Source of the DNA: Epinephelus fuscoguttatus
Taxonomy: Eukaryota > Chordata > Actinopteri > Perciformes > Serranidae
Reading direction: 5' to 3'
DNA length: 64,000 bases
Assembly (NCBI RefSeq): GCF_011397635.1
Contig: NC_064754.1
Span: 30,174,543 to 30,238,542, forward strand
Shown: positions 13,901 to 26,496 of the stretch, in pieces
How the letters are laid out: each line of letters opens with the position of its first letter
Numbering within the stretch: position 1 is the first letter of the stretch
Program-made: the position numbers and the translations under genes
The notes under the pieces: model-generated
What the model was told of the DNA's origin: nothing
Databases searched by the model: none
Seen by the model: only the letters and a program-made list of their open reading frames with translations

Positions 13901-16900
13901 GCTTGATAATAGTGATTTTAGATGTAAAAATATTACACATATATCTTTGTCATTTGATTTGGGACTCTGCCCCAGGCCATTGTTTTTGACATTGGATTGC
14001 TATGATTTGTGGGTAAGTCCCCCATGGCAGTCTGCAGAATAGCAGATCTACAAAATGTGTTCAGAAGGGTGTTTTTAAAAAGCCCTCATTGGCTTAGCAG
14101 GATTCACTGAGCCCTCACAGAGTCAATGAGTTCATAGAAGCGGACGTTGCAAGTGTGTTTTCAGTGAGTTTATTAGCACTGAATTGAGTCATTTGATCTC
14201 TAATTATGTTGCCAGAGCAGAGAGGTGCTCGGTGACATCACAGTAATTAAAGCACACATTTAATGAGCACACTGGCCCCCTGAGAAGAGGATGTGTGCTC
14301 GTACATTATGCTTCCCTCTTTCTTAAACTTTATTCTCACACACTTCATTGGTCTTTCTTCTCAACGGTAATTTAAAATAAAATCATAGAGCTGACTTTTT
14401 TTTTATTATTATTATTATAAGGCCATTATTTTACTTTTTTTGTCTTACAGTCAGTAAATCCCATTAAAAGAAAATGAACTGATGACACTAACAAGTATTG
14501 CCTCTGAAAGTAAAGCCTAATTTAGGATATTCCTCTGTGCCATGGAGGCTAACAACTATTAAAATGGCATTAGTAAGACACACAGTTGCACTGGGTGACA
14601 TGTTCTTCTTCATCACCATAAACAGAGGCACTGTATCTTACTTAGAGTCAGTCCCACATACACCCTCCTGCAGCTGTAAATACTCACTGGAGCATTCAGT
14701 CCAATGTGGTGCACTGTTTACTCCTGCTTGAGTGATTTGCTAAAAAAAAATAACCAAGTGCCCAGCTGTTTTAGGAAATTATTACACCTTTTTAAAAAAA
14801 ATAAACTAGGGATGCACCGAAATGAAAATTTGTGGCCAATGCCGAAGCCGAATATTATTAAACGCTTGGCCAAATACCGAGTACCGAATAGCAAATATCG
14901 TTATTTAGTTTTTTATTTGTTTTTGCAGATGAACCCCCTCCAGATTCGTGTTGTCACGGTACCAAAATTGAATCCCACTGTAGGATACCAATGAAAATAT
15001 CATGGTTCTGAGTAGTATCAGGATACCACAGCGAAAATGAGGCAGATGTGCCTTTTGCCATTTATAAAAAGATAAAATCACTTTTCTATAATACATCAAT
15101 GATATTTCAATGGAATAAATTACTTATTGACTTATTCATACTTCAAAAACAGCATCAATAAGTGATGAACATAGGGAGGATCAAAATAAAATAAATAAAT
15201 AAAATAAGAATCAACCAGCCACCCTCCTCCCCTTCATAAGTAAAGAACAGTCCCTTCATAAGTAAAGAACAGTCCCTAAAGTGCGGTTAGGTTTGTGGGC
15301 CGTGAACGGCTCGTTTCTCCTCTGACACGTTACATAGGCTACCTGTTTTCGGCTGGCTCGGCTGTTCAGGTACTTCTGGGCAGTCATGACGCCAAGAAGA
15401 GGATGTTATTGGAGCCGACTTCTCCGTCACCGGTAAACCGATGGGCGCCGTATTTGAAAACTATTTCAAAACTATTTTTAGACGCAAATGCGAGTGCAGT
15501 GACGGGCGCCACACTGCCGACATTTTACTCCGAGCGTCATGGCACGCTGTTTGATTGCGTTATCAAAACACGCTGCTATTATTCGGCCTTGCTTTTAACT
15601 TATTCCACCGAATACCGAATGTGCGGTTTTTTGCAATATTCGGCCGAATATATTCAGTTACCGAATATTCAGTGCATCCCTAAAATAAACTATGTATTAG
15701 TGACCCATTTTTTAAGATTTAAGTTTGTGGCTGCCACAGATAGAATAATGAAGTCTGGAAGTACTGAGTGACGAACTATGACGGCTTTTCCATTGGCACT
15801 TTTTTTGTGTTGAGCCAAACCATGACGTGTTTTTTTTGCATTTCCATTACGAGTTATAATGTGCCGAGTCGTGCTGGTTGCCCAAGAACAACTATCTCCT
15901 GAGTTGGGTCAAAGCACGCTCAACCACCTCCAAGTGGGTTGCGGTGACGTTAGATGGACTTCGTCATCGTTCAGTGACGATTCAATGACATGTTTGAATA
16001 ACCACCGCTGCTTAAAGCGGTAGAAGCCAAGCAAAATCAAAAGAACAGCCTGAAAGTTAAACCACTTCAAGCCAAGCCAGCAGAGATGTGTTAAAAGATC
16101 CCATACACCACTTGTTCCCAACCCAGGAAAAAATAATCTGAGATGAGAAAGTCACTCACGTTGCAGTGCTGGGTACAGTACAATACATACTATAATAAAC
16201 CTAGGCCAAGGGGTCATAAGTAGAATAACTTTGTTAGCTTAAAGCAGAGGGTCTTTAGTGTTTTTTAGGCCAAGGACCACTTGACTGTAAGAAAGACGAA
16301 GCAGGAACTACATGTATTGCATAAAACTGAGTTTCACTTGAGATGATTCTTTTAATATTTTCAGCTCTTCTCTCATGTGAACTTACCCATAGCTGCTAAG
16401 TCAGCAGCAGCTGTAGCATGGCTAGGTGTGTTAGCTTCACCCTCTGTATCGGTAGTTTCTGAGGTAGCACTATGTTAGTCTCTTGCTGAAAAAGTTACAA
16501 TCCATTGTTGCTCCCAAGAAAGTCTGTACACTTGGGAGTACACAAATTGGACAATATATTTCTTTGGAGTCCTGGTTGATGAAACTCAAAGTTGGAAGAG
16601 TCATATTCAGTCTTTTTGCAATATAAAATGTCTAAATCTAGTTTGGATCATCAAAAATGTTTATTAACTCTTTATTATAGCTAAAGTAATCCTCATTTAT
16701 TTATATATATTTTCTGTTTTTGCTTGATTTACGTTGCTTGTTTTAAGTTTGCTTATTGACCCTTTGTTGTTGCTCTTTTTTTTTTTTTACCTTTCTTGAT
16801 TACGCTACTGTTTGCTTATTTTGCTTATTGAGGTGAGATTCCTTATAAACCACGGGGTTTTCTTAATCTCACCTGCACAACTTGTTTTGTTTATTTTTTT

Positions 16901-17125
16901 GTCATATTTCTGTTGTTTTGTGCAATTAAACCGTAACAAACTGATCTAGAGTATCGCCACAGTGTCACTCATTCCTAACTGTTCATTGCAGGCATCGAGG
17001 TGTGGAACCCGGCGTTCGACGTGACCCCTCACCAGCTCATCACAGGAGGCATCATCACAGAGCTGGGAGTCTTCCTCCCCTCTGAGCTCCAGGCGGCGCT
17101 CACTGGCCGCCTCACTGCCCTCTAG
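4990..17125 (+). CDS. mri1: Methylthioribose-1-phosphate isomerase (six exons)
   Basis: Converts 5-methylthioribose-1-phosphate to 5-methylthioribulose-1-phosphate in the methionine salvage pathway; cytosolic, eIF2B-like fold. Exons: 4990-5121, 6002-6225, 11410-11579, 11676-11852, 11939-12163 and 16992-17125. All introns are GT-AG and phases agree (0, 2, 1, 1, 1). The sum is 1062 nt, or 353 residues, close to the usual 360-370. The N-terminus [13 protein letters not shown] is typical. Exon 2 has the RGAPAIA motif. Exon 3 holds [16 protein letters not shown] with the catalytic Cys. Exon 5 holds [18 protein letters not shown] with the catalytic Asp. Exon 6 ends with [18 protein letters not shown] and then TAG. 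The ATG is chosen because it opens the conserved N-terminus. No defects are seen. Long introns 2 and 5 are filled with transposons. Confidence 0.97.
6678..7362. mobile_element. Foldback-type element with arms of about 200 bp
   Basis: The left arm (about 6678-6885) and right arm (about 7168-7362) are imperfect inverted copies. Shared words include GAACTGTGCCATGAATTACA (6782 onwards; inverted near 7250), TTTAAAGATAATTT, AGTCACAGTT and the CCATGGGA segment. Spacer of about 280 bp, no coding capacity seen. Superfamily unknown. Confidence 0.55.
10247..10700. mobile_element. Inverted-repeat element
   Basis: The stretch 10247-10365, read on the minus strand, closely matches 10585-10700 on the plus strand. 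Shared words include GCCTTGAGCTCT, GCATTGTCCTG and GGGAA around the arm ends. The spacer (about 10366-10584) carries CAGGACCACTGGGAGTCGTC-like text. Short open frames across it read as repeat-derived, not as a gene. Confidence 0.55.
12741..13407. mobile_element. Nonautonomous DNA transposon in mri1 intron 5
   Basis: The left end GGTCAGGGATACTTGACTT and the right end around AAGTCAAGTATAACTGTGCC are imperfect inverted copies. Both are followed inwards by GGGCCA-type text. Internal sequence is noncoding. It sits beside a hAT transposase remnant, so a hAT origin is plausible. Confidence 0.5.
13490..13760 (-). pseudogene. hAT transposase C-terminal remnant
   Basis: On the minus strand a fragment reads [20 protein letters not shown] and then a [17 protein letters not shown] stretch. 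This is the hAT dimerisation domain signature (A..VLAIPASSA.SER.FS.AG...RS.L.P). Only this C-terminal piece of about 80 residues remains; no BED finger or catalytic core is visible. It is a degraded DNA transposon in an mri1 intron. Confidence 0.75.
14807..15682. mobile_element. hAT-type nonautonomous element with 8-bp target duplication
   Basis: Begins TAGGGATGCACCGAA and ends TTCAGTGCATCCCTA. It is flanked on both sides by AAATAAAC (14799-14806 and 15683-15690), an exact 8-bp duplication as hAT elements make. CCGAATA-type words recur along both arms. A 22-bp direct repeat (about 15230-15273) sits inside. An unrelated repeat starting near 14940 (GGTACCAAAATTG type) may be nested. An open frame crossing 15295-15771 runs out of the element and is not a gene. 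Confidence 0.85.
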
Positions 17126-17208
17126 AGCCACTCAGCCCCACCTGCTGGTCCGTGTGCACCACTGCACCTTAACGTCACACACTCAAAGCCACTCTCATTT
17201 CATCACAG

Positions 17209-17250
<42 letters not shown>

Positions 17251-18307
17251 CATAGGTGTGGTTCAGTTTTATTTTGGTCCGCACACAGTCACTGTAACAT
17301 GTCAGTGGTGCACACACAAGAAAAAAAAAGTTCTTCAGTCTCACCCACACACACATAATCACTGCAGGGAGTTCAGCAGACACACACGTGCAGTCTCCCC
17401 TTTCTTTTATGTCCCTCTCTGTTTTCTGTGTACTTAACATTTCACCTTTTCCAAAGTTTTCCGTTCCCTCTTTCATTCTCTTTTGCCGCCTCTTTCTCTT
17501 TCTTAATGGCTTCTGCGACTACGAATAGCGCTCAGCTGACCTCAATCCCATCAATTCTATTTGGCAGAAACAAGTAGGAGGTAATTTTTCAGGGCTTCTT
17601 CAACTACAAACAAAAGAAACTTCCAAAAAGTCTAAGTGGCATGACTGATTTTTTTTTTTTTCTTCAAAGTAGTGTTTTTTATCAGCCATGGTTTCTGAAA
17701 TGCTGCTACCCACTTGTAAATATGCATATTCTTGCTGGTAGTGTGTACATATGTAGAAACTAACCCCTGCTAGTAAAAGGTACTGCTATTTTAACCAAAT
17801 ATGTGGTTGACTGAAATTAAATTTGACATTAAAAAATGTTATATTAACATTTAATTTCTTTTGTTCTGCATAGAAACCTTTTGTAGTGGAGTAATCCAAA
17901 TTTATAGCTCATAAATTTTCACAGCCAGATTTTTAGTGACAAAAAAAATTGTCACTCTCACTTTTTACCCTGTGCGGCAAAATTTGGAATTTCTTGATTG
18001 GTTCTCGTTAGTCAGCTGAAGCCTATGACAATACATGGCTGTATTTATACCTCACTCTTTGTTTGTATCTTGCTATTTCCAGTCGTACTGTATCATACCA
18101 CGCTTGTATTCTCATAATGTACTTATATATATGTAACCATACTTATTTCAGCACCATACAAATATTCACCATACTGCACAGGACGCTCTGTAAGGATGAA
18201 AAATCAAAAGAAAAAAAGGGAAATTGTGTCATTTTTGCCATAGCAGCTTGTGCTGTGATCTCAGAGGTCTGTTATGCTGTTGTATTTCTGTAATACAGGC
18301 ATCACCA
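17126..18307 (+). other. mri1 3' flank / 3' UTR
   Basis: Follows the mri1 stop codon. Contains the (CA)n array at 17211-17248 and AT-rich DNA. No close AATAAA is convincing. The first well-formed poly(A) context on this strand is at 21912, so the UTR length is unknown. Confidence 0.4.
17211..17248. repeat. CA microsatellite
   Basis: About 19 CA units, about 85 bp after the mri1 stop codon, so probably within the 3' UTR. Confidence 0.95.
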
Positions 18308-19289
18308 TTAAAGGAATAGTTCACCCCAAAATGAAAGCTTGGTCATCTGCTCACTTGCATGTCAGTCAAGATTTAATGCTTGTGCAACTACAAAGTAGAT
18401 TATTCTTGTTCTCCTAAGTCAGGCTGAAATCATCATTTTAGAGCCTAGTAAAATTATGACATGATAACTTGATGTAACCATATTTCCTAAAGCACTCTGC
18501 TTGCCACAGAAGGGCTCAATCGATCAGCATCAGAACCATATAAAAAAAGCTAAATATTTGACTTTAAAGCTGCACTAAATAATATTTTTATATTAGCAGT
18601 GGGAAAAAATGACAACATTAAATGTGGTGTCGCTCAGAGTGACTGATCCACAGAGAATTCTCACTCAATTCTCCAGCACCAGTGAGCGTTTTAGCTTCTT
18701 TCGGCTCATTGTTTTGGTTTACTGTTTTAATTCACTTTTACTGCACTCCTCAACTTTTTGTCTTAAAAGAAGCTATTTTTAGTCAAAAGTTCTGGAAAAA
18801 AACCCTGTCCAGCACCAAACAGAGTCACAGTTAATGAATTACTTGTTAATATTCCCCTCAGGAGATGGTGGAGACCAAACGAGCGCAAATATTGGGCTTA
18901 CATTTGTCAGTTGGACACAAATACGACTCACAAACAAACCCAAACGATTCATTTTGTTGCTCTGTGTCCACAGGATGCGTAAATAAGCAACTGTTAGCTA
19001 ACGTGACTGAACGTTATAAGGTGGAAATAAGTTGATGTTGTGTTTATATCTTGTTGTACTGCCCTCAAGTGGCCAAAAAAGAAACTAATGTAGGTTTACA
19101 GACCCATGCTCTTGACACGCAGGTATTTGAAAGTGCTTAGAGAAACAAAAAAATAAAAATGATTTTAACTTCAGTTACTCAGAAGTTCAAGGGAAATACG
19201 AGGCTCACAAGTGTGTCCATACACACTTGATGTGGGGATGAGCGGTAGATGACTTCACGTCTTTTTTTTAAGGTGAACTATTCCTTTAA
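18308..19289. mobile_element. MITE with 18-bp perfect inverted ends
   Basis: TTAAAGGAATAGTTCACC at 18308-18325 is exactly inverted at 19272-19289. This end is a common teleost nonautonomous transposon terminus. The 980-bp interior has no coding frame of interest. The ends include TTAA, which may be the target duplication. Confidence 0.85.
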
Positions 19290-19794
19290 GGTTGGGGGGG
19301 TCTTATCCACGCTGCAGTATCTGTCTGCAGAGAGCTGTGCGGCACATAGTGTGATGCCACCAACAATCAGAATGTAATATTCAACTCAGATGAACTTTTT
19401 GTTTTTGTCAGGACAGATTTCAGACACTCGGTCACTTATTGCCTTTGTGCTCTGTTCAGAATGTGTTGCGACTGTTTGGATCAATCCCTCCTCATAACTG
19501 AAATGCTGTTTTACTCCAGACTGACTCCCATCAGATGACTATGAGATCAGGGCCATGGGCAGTTGAAGACAGGTAGACGTTTAGGACTACAAAAGGGTTT
19601 TCACCATAGTTTTAATTTCTATCTCTGTCAGCACAGAGTTTATTGCTTCTTGATCCTAAAAGAAAGAACTGAAGTGCAGAAATTGTTGCATTCAATTTTT
19701 AGACGCAGGCTGAATATATGGGATAAACAATCTGATTCATCTGGTGTTGAGATGATTACGAAGTTAAATTTTAAAAGAAAGAAACTAACTATTT

Positions 19795-20150
19795 TGATAA
19801 CTAGAGATGAAATGATTGATCCATTAGTTACCAACTATTAAATTATTGGCCAACTAGTTTGACAATCAATTAATGGGCATGATTAATTTTATTAGACTTA
19901 AAAATCTCTAATTCCAGCTTCTAAAATGTGAAGATTTTCTGGTTTCTTTACTCATCTGTGACAGTAAACTGAATAACTTTGGATTGCGGACAAAACAAGA
20001 CATTTGAGGACGTCATCTTGGGCTTTGGGAAACCCTGATTGACATTTTTCACTATTTACTGATATTTTATAGACCAAACAACTAATAGATTAATTTAGAA
20101 AGTATCAGCAGATTATTTGAAAATGCTAATAAACCTTAGTGGCAGCCCTA
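19795..20150. mobile_element. Interspersed repeat, same family as 31043-31383
   Basis: Shares order and text with 31043-31383: start AACTAGAG.TG, CCAACTA, GACAAAACAAGACA, then CATCTT.GGCTTT.GGAAAC, ATTTTATAGACCAAACAACT, and an end near GCAGCC. Noncoding. Confidence 0.65.
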
Positions 20151-21911
20151 TTGGTAACATAATTGTTAAGCTATTTTTTAGGCAAAAATCCAGTTTCGCA
20201 AATGTAAATTTTTGCTACCTGTCTCAGTTTTTATATTAGTCATTAATTGCAGTCGTACCGTCATAACAACCCTTACTCTCCTGTTCAAAATTAACCAGCA
20301 GCGAGCAGCAACCAGTTTTGAAACTTGACAGTGATGTAATATTTACCCATAACCAGTAGACTGTTACTGATTGTGTGAAAGGTATGTAACTCAGCTCACC
20401 TGGCCAATGATCGCACAATGCGTTTGTTGCTCTAAAACAGTCCCAGGTAACTTGATCTGTACGGGACGCACCTACTCACTGCACTGAATGTCACAGAGCC
20501 AGACTTACCACACTGCTCACTGCCTTACTGGTGCAGCACCAATACATGGCATCATGACCGAAGAGACAGCGACCCCACCCCCCCACCCCCACCCCAGTCC
20601 TTCCTTCACCCTGGTTTATATCATGTAGTCAGACCGCCATCTCGTCAAGCCTGCAGATATCTGGAGCTTGTTGAGGCAGAGGTCAGTCTACCTTCTTTAC
20701 ACCCCGTCTGATCTCACACACTGCCCTCGTGGACTTTGTCATCAAAACTTTACCTACTCTACAGAACCACTGAGAAGTCCAGATAAAACACCCCAAAAAT
20801 AACAATAACATCAATAATAGTAACTGCAGTCCATAACCTGCTGTAATATAAGCTCACTTCTTCCTTCACTTTCATCTTCCTCCTCTTCGTTTGTCCTCTG
20901 TCCACCCATCAAACCTCAACTCACAAAGATGCTGTTAGGTCACACACGCCGAGCGTAAAAGACACTTGTGCATTTTCTTCCTTTTGTTTTGTACAGTTTA
21001 AGACATCACGTGTTTGGGGGCAAATTGAGATAACGTTCCAGACATATGTAGCAACTTTGTGGCCGTCAGACCCGCCACATTATTATTTCTTTCTATCTTT
21101 AAGAGGTATGAGATTTCTTTTTGTTTGTCTGTACATCATGATTAGAGCTGTGGTTGGTTGTTTTATTTCATGACATTGTGATTCCTAGTGACTAGGCCAT
21201 TAGTACACCACACTGGGGAGGCCTCCTCAACCATACACACTACCTCTCCGTCTACCTACACGGACTCAAACACTGAAATGCATGAACACATGCACTTATC
21301 GTGCCAGGCTGCAGCGAAGCAGATTGTAGAGGAAAAAAAAAATCTGGACTCAACTTCTCCACATCTCACTAATGTTTGTACCGTGAACCCAAAGTGACAA
21401 GTAATTTGTGGCGGTGCTTTTAGTTTGCCAAAGTAGCCTAGATCCAGGCTAGTGTGTTATGTTGGGTTGCAGCTGAGTTGTTTCTGCATTACGCTATGTT
21501 TTTTACACCATGCTTTTGAAGCAGCAGCAATATAGTACTGTGTTTAAAGAGTTGTTCCACCAAACTCCCCTCGGGACGCCCAACACACACCGAATAATCA
21601 GGTGCCAAAATTCAGCGCTGCTTGCCACGTATTTTCCACATTGATTTAATTAATCAAGGCAGGTGTTTGTGTATTATTCTCCATGATTATTATGGCCTGC
21701 AGTTACCATGGAAGGAGTGTTGTTCAGATGGCCTCTTTAAGTGCAAGTATGTTATTGTCGTTATTGATAATCACTTGATCTGGGTTTATTTTGTAACATG
21801 TGGAAATGGTTCAAAACTGGATTTTTTTTAATATATATGTATATGAATATAATGCTGTAAAGTGCAGTCATGAATTAAGAGATTTCTCTTTCACATCAAT
21901 ACAGTAAAAAG
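20151..21911. other. Noncoding stretch before a poly(A) site
   Basis: No gene recognised. Contains a C-rich run near 20575-20596. It may be 3' UTR of mri1 in a long isoform, because it ends in a good poly(A) context, but no sequence link proves this. Confidence 0.3.
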
Positions 21912-21917
21912 AATAAA
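21912..21917 (+). terminator. Candidate poly(A) signal
   Basis: AATAAA followed about 30 nt later by a GT-rich tract (GTGTTCTTGTGTTTTGTCTG). It could end a long mri1 transcript. Confidence 0.4.
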
Positions 21918-22193
21918 ACCACAGTGAAATGAATGAAGTGTTCTTGTGTTTTGTCTGACTGTATTAAATCAGACTATATTAAGTCAACTTTTGTTGTGTT
22001 ACAGCCTTCAGCCTTGGTCAGTAAAGGAAAGGTAACATTCAGGTCAGCAGAGGGCATAAAAGAGGCCTCGAGGTCAGACAAGGTATTTTTATTGGTAATT
22101 CAACAAACCTTTACAGAGTAGCACAGAACCAGTAAGGACAAAAAGGCAACCCCACCCACCCATCAACCCGCGAAACAAACAAAAAATCAAGTT

Positions 22194-23290
22194 TTGGCTG
22201 GACAGGAGATGCAGCAGCAAGAGAACTGGGAGTGTACGGAGTGGAGTTTTGTCCAACAGTTATGTGGCCTACAACCCCTGTGTGGTTACAAGAGTCATGT
22301 TGAAATTAAGGTAAAGAAGAAAAATGAGGACTTGGTAAATCAATTCTATAGTTATACACAGAGTAAATATGCAGAATATCTTCAGGTGTTTACAGATGGA
22401 TCAAAAGACCAAAGAGACAGAACTGGTTCTGCATTTGCAGTTCCTGAACATGGATTTGGATTATGTAAGCGAACATCAGACTCTTCAAGTGTATATTCAG
22501 CTGAATTATATGATATCTGGATGGCTTTGGAGCGGGTGGAACAAACCAGACCAAGGAAAATTTTAATTTGCAGTGACTCAACATCTGGTCTGACCAGCTT
22601 AAAGTTGGGTATATCCAGTACTCAGAAAGACCTGGTTATGGAAATTATGGAGATACATTCACACATCATAAAACAAGGTATTACAGTCACATTCATTTGG
22701 GTCCCAGCACACATGGGCATATAAGCAAAAAAGCTGTTAAAAAAGAAGGCATAGACACCACAATTAAACTTTCAAAAGCAGAGGGAGAGAGTTTAACATG
22801 GAGGAAAATCATGGCAGAATGGCAACAGCACTGGGAACAGGAAACAAGAGGGAGACAGACACAGAGGAGGAAACAGGAGAGAACAAGTTGCAATAGCAAG
22901 ACTAAGATTAGGACACAGTAATCTGAACAGCACTCTTCACATTATAGGGAAACATCCAACTGGACTATGTGAATCTTGCAATCATCCGAAAACAGCACAA
23001 CATATACTCAATAACTGCAGGAAATATAATGAGGAACAGAAGGACATGATGCAGGGAATGGCAAGAGCAGGACTAACAGGGGAAGGATTAAAGGACACAT
23101 TGGACTGTGGTGATAGTGAACATAGCAGCAAGTGTCTGCTGAACTTCCTACAAAGAGCAGGTCTGACAAGAAGAGTGTGACATGATGGACAATGTAGGAA
23201 TTAAATAAATCCAGAAGATGGCAGTAATGCAACAATGAGGATGCAAACTGCCGTAAAACGCCAAAGAAGAAGAAGAACCTCAATTTTTGA
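22194..23290 (+). mobile_element. I-clade LINE 3' part: RNase H and C-terminal zinc knuckle
   Basis: A decayed ORF2 end. The RNase H domain shows TDGSKDQ (first Asp), SVYSAELYDI (Glu), ICSDSTSG (Asp) and FIWVPAHMGI (His). After a stop near 22722 the frame shifts. About 22900-23180 then reads a tail with LRLGHSNLN and a CESCNHPKTAQHILNNC knuckle ending in a stop. LINEs with RNase H belong to the I group. Reverse transcriptase is missing, so the copy is 5'-truncated. The 3' end is a GAAGAAGAA tail that stops about 60 bp before the c19orf53 ATG. Confidence 0.85.
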
Positions 23291-23335
23291 AACAACGAAG
23301 AAGAAAACAACTTTGTGTATTTCCGGTTAGATAAG

Positions 23336-25552
23336 ATGGCTCAGGGCTCGAAGAAGTTTAAAGCTCAGCGGCCTGGAGCCTCTAAAAAACACCAACAAAA
23401 CAAGCAGAAAGGACCGAAGAAAGGAGGTATGAACTAAAACATCACACCTGTTGTTTCGTGAGTGGCTGAAAAAGTGCGTGGAAACTATTTTTTAGTCAAA
23501 CAGCATCAACACGTGACCTGCGTGAACACGCTGTTACAATGACTCGTGTTAATATTATTTACAGTATCTAGCTGAAAAATATCAGGTAATGGTTAATAGC
23601 AGCTGTGCTTCTTCCTTCAAAATATTGTATCCACCATTACACTAATCGACTGACTAACCGTAAGAGGGCATTTGGCCAGTGACGCAGGTACTTAAGCAGG
23701 TGAATTACTGAGTTGTATTTAAACACAACTCTTTAAACTCTGGTGTGTTGGATATTTCCTCAGCAAACCACTGAATACTTGTTCTTTATCTGTGTTGTTG
23801 TGTTTGCTTGTGTTGTAATGCATATTAATTTGACTGATTTTCAGTGGTGGAAGTTCTCAGTTAAAGTACCAATACCACACTGTGAAAATACTCTGTTACA
23901 AGTAAAAGTCCTGCACTGAAAATTTTACATAAGTAAAAGTAAGGAAGTATAGTTAGGAAAATGTACGTACAGTATTCAAAGTATCCAATGCAGAAAAATC
24001 TAAAAATAATTAAATGAAAACAACACACCCTAAAAAAGTACAATTATGAAGACGAAAAATAAAATTACTTAAATGTTTATGAAAACAGTGGCCAATTAAT
24101 TTTCTGTTAATCGGTTAAGTGATGAATCAACTTATTGTTTCAGCTGTACTTGTATCATCTGCTGGGTAGTTTAAGTTATGACAAACACTATATTTTATTC
24201 ACTCTTCTATTGTACTTTTATGCAAAAATCTGTATTCATTAAGTAAACTTTCAGTTTAAAGTAATGAAATAGTACAATATGTCTCTCTGAAATGTAGTGG
24301 AGTAAAAGTAGAAGTACAAAAGTACAGAACTTGAGTAAGTGTACTTTACAGTACTAGGCTATACGGTATGTCTACTTTAATACTGTTACACTGTAGGACT
24401 TTACATAAAGTATTAAATGTTTATGCTTAGATAATACCAGGCTCGTCTAACCAAAGAGAGTAATGTTAGACCCAAATTTAATCACACCAATACAGAAAAT
24501 TGAGCTTTATTATTTTTTCTCTAACAAAGAAGCCATGTGTAATTATTTTTAAAATGTATTTAACCATTATTTAACCAGGAGTAAAAGACTGACTGGGAAT
24601 ACATTTTAGTTTTTTCTCTCAAGATTCATTGGCCAAGACAGACAGCAGCACAGATAACACGGTTGCAGACAATAAAAAAACAAAAACATATAACAATTAA
24701 AATGGAAACAAAGACCAACTTAAAGAAATGATAAATATAAATTATTCCTCAATCATTGAAACATGTACAGGCAGATGTACCTGCTTCAGTCACTTGGCAG
24801 TTTTAGCTTAGGAGCACCTATCTAAATCTAATCTAATCAAATTTTATTTTAAGTGTTTCTTAACAACAACAACACTAAAGAGCAGCAAGAAATGCATCAT
24901 TGTAGATGGATAAACAAGGTACAAAATTAGCATCATCTGCTGGCCAAATGCTGGTAAAATATGACAGTGGCTGGTAAAATTTGAACATTCACTAGCCACT
25001 TGGCTAGTGGACTACAAAGTTGATTTAACACCCTGCAGATAAACCTCGAAATGAGTAGGTAGGTAGGTACTGTTGTCTGGTCATAAGGCAGCCTATTTAT
25101 TATTCAGTGTATTTCTGCACAGTGTAACAAATGACATTTCAGGCCCATCTGTTTCCTTGAAGTGTGTATTTGTTATTTAATTTGATGCACTGTTGGTAAT
25201 AGCATTTAGAAATTTGACAACAATTTTTTTCCCCTTCTGTAAAGGGAGGATCATTGCACCTAAGAAGGCTCAAGTGGTTCAGCAGCAGAAGCTGAAGAAG
25301 GTGAGGACGCCTTTCTCTCAGCCCTGCTTTTTTATTCTGATAGAAGAATCTAACAGCTTGACTGATTTCTTAAATCTAACATGACCACCTCTGCTGCTCC
25401 TGAAGGGTCTAGAGGTTGCCATCAGGAACAAGATTGAGCAGGAAGTGACGCAGAAGGCAAGCTCATCCCTTCACAAGCCACTGAGTGTGGTTAAAGGGGC
25501 TGAAGGTAAAGGCAACCCAGGAGCAGCCCGTCCAGGAACCAGCTCCAATTAG
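23336..25552 (+). CDS. c19orf53: Leydig cell tumour 10 kDa protein homolog (C19orf53-like)
   Basis: Exons 23336-23426, 25245-25300 and 25406-25552, with GT-AG junctions and phases 1 and 0. Total 294 nt, 97 residues, matching the roughly 99-residue family. The N-terminus MAQGSKKFKAQRP is diagnostic. Lys/Gln-rich text follows (KKHQQNKQKGPKK), then GRIIAPKKA in exon 2 and a helical IRNKIEQEV segment in exon 3. Small, very basic, probably nuclear or nucleolar; molecular function is not established. MRI1 and C19orf53 are adjacent in human, which supports the call. An I-clade LINE abuts the promoter side. Intron 1 holds fish repeats. Confidence 0.93.
23843..24370. repeat. Fish interspersed repeat in c19orf53 intron 1
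   Basis: Text of the type AGTAAAAGTCCTGCA, AAGTATCCAATGCAGAAAAAT and AGTAAAAGTAGAAGTACAAAAGTACAG. Related text recurs at about 26500-26530, 26980-27000 with 27340-27850, and 29960-30070. The copy around 27000-27330 is split by a SINE. Confidence 0.6.
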
Positions 25553-26188
25553 GACATGATGCACAGACCTGAGGCTGAGCATGCTAAACTCAAGGACTTA
25601 GTCACAGGGTCAATGAACGACATTGATCCTTTGACTCAGATTTAAGATACATGCCAGCTGTCCTGTGGCTTTTGATACCTGAATGTTTCAGCCGACTTCA
25701 GACATGTAGAAGTAGTCAGAAACCTTCTTGTACAGATGGATGTTAGTAGTTTTACAGTTTACAAATGAATGTATAAAATAAGAGACGTGCTAGATGTGAT
25801 GTGTGTCACAGGGTCATGGGAATTATATACACCTCCACTAGGGGGCACCACAGGACATTATTGACTCTCATGGAGTTTCAGATTTGTTTGCTTGTTTAAA
25901 AATCCTGATTGAAAACAGAACATAAGAAACCATGATTTTATGAGCTTTGGATTGTACCACCCTAAAACAGGTTTGTATCATTCCTATTGTATGATTGTAC
26001 AGAAAACAACGAATAATCAGAGAAAAATGTGAGTCTTAAACCTGTCACTGTCAAAGATCCTTTCAGATAGATGTGTTTACGCATTTTAACAGACTTCAAC
26101 ACAACATCTGCATGAGTGCAATGCCCCTATTTTCACCCCTTAATAATGGCAAATACTGAAGTAAAGTACAAGTACCTCAAAATTGTAC
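25553..26188. other. 3' flank of c19orf53
   Basis: Noncoding DNA after the stop codon, including the probable 3' UTR. No unambiguous AATAAA. No other gene seen. Confidence 0.4.
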
Positions 26189-26496
26189 TTAAAGGTATAC
26201 CATGTAGGATGTAGGAAGAGTTTCACTGTGCTATATTTGCATTTTTTGCCTGCTGCTTACAGTCTAGCACCTGGTCACCACCTTTTCATAAGCCCTGATC
26301 TCACCCAGGGGCTGTGGTATACACACACATAAATGTCACAGATCACAGAATATAAAAAAATACAGTCAAAGTCTCTACAGAAAAATACGCTGCCACACAC
26401 TGAGAGTGGGTCAAAAGTGATGATTAAGAGGGATTACTTCTGTATGAGTCTATACAATGTGTTTCTTTAGGCAAATCCCACATAGTATACTTTTAA
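26189..26496. mobile_element. MITE, TTAAAGGTATAC ends
   Basis: Left end TTAAAGGTATACCATGTAGG; the right end, inverted, reads TTAAAAGTATACTATGTGGG. About 308 bp, noncoding. The same family occurs at 30684-30984. Confidence 0.75.

Noticed and set aside
15295..15771. 158-codon open frame
   Set aside because: It starts inside a hAT MITE and ends outside it beyond the target duplication, so it cannot be a unit.
22194..22724. Host RNase H gene
   Set aside because: Followed by a LINE-type zinc knuckle and a GAAGAA tail, with a broken frame; it is retrotransposon ORF2.
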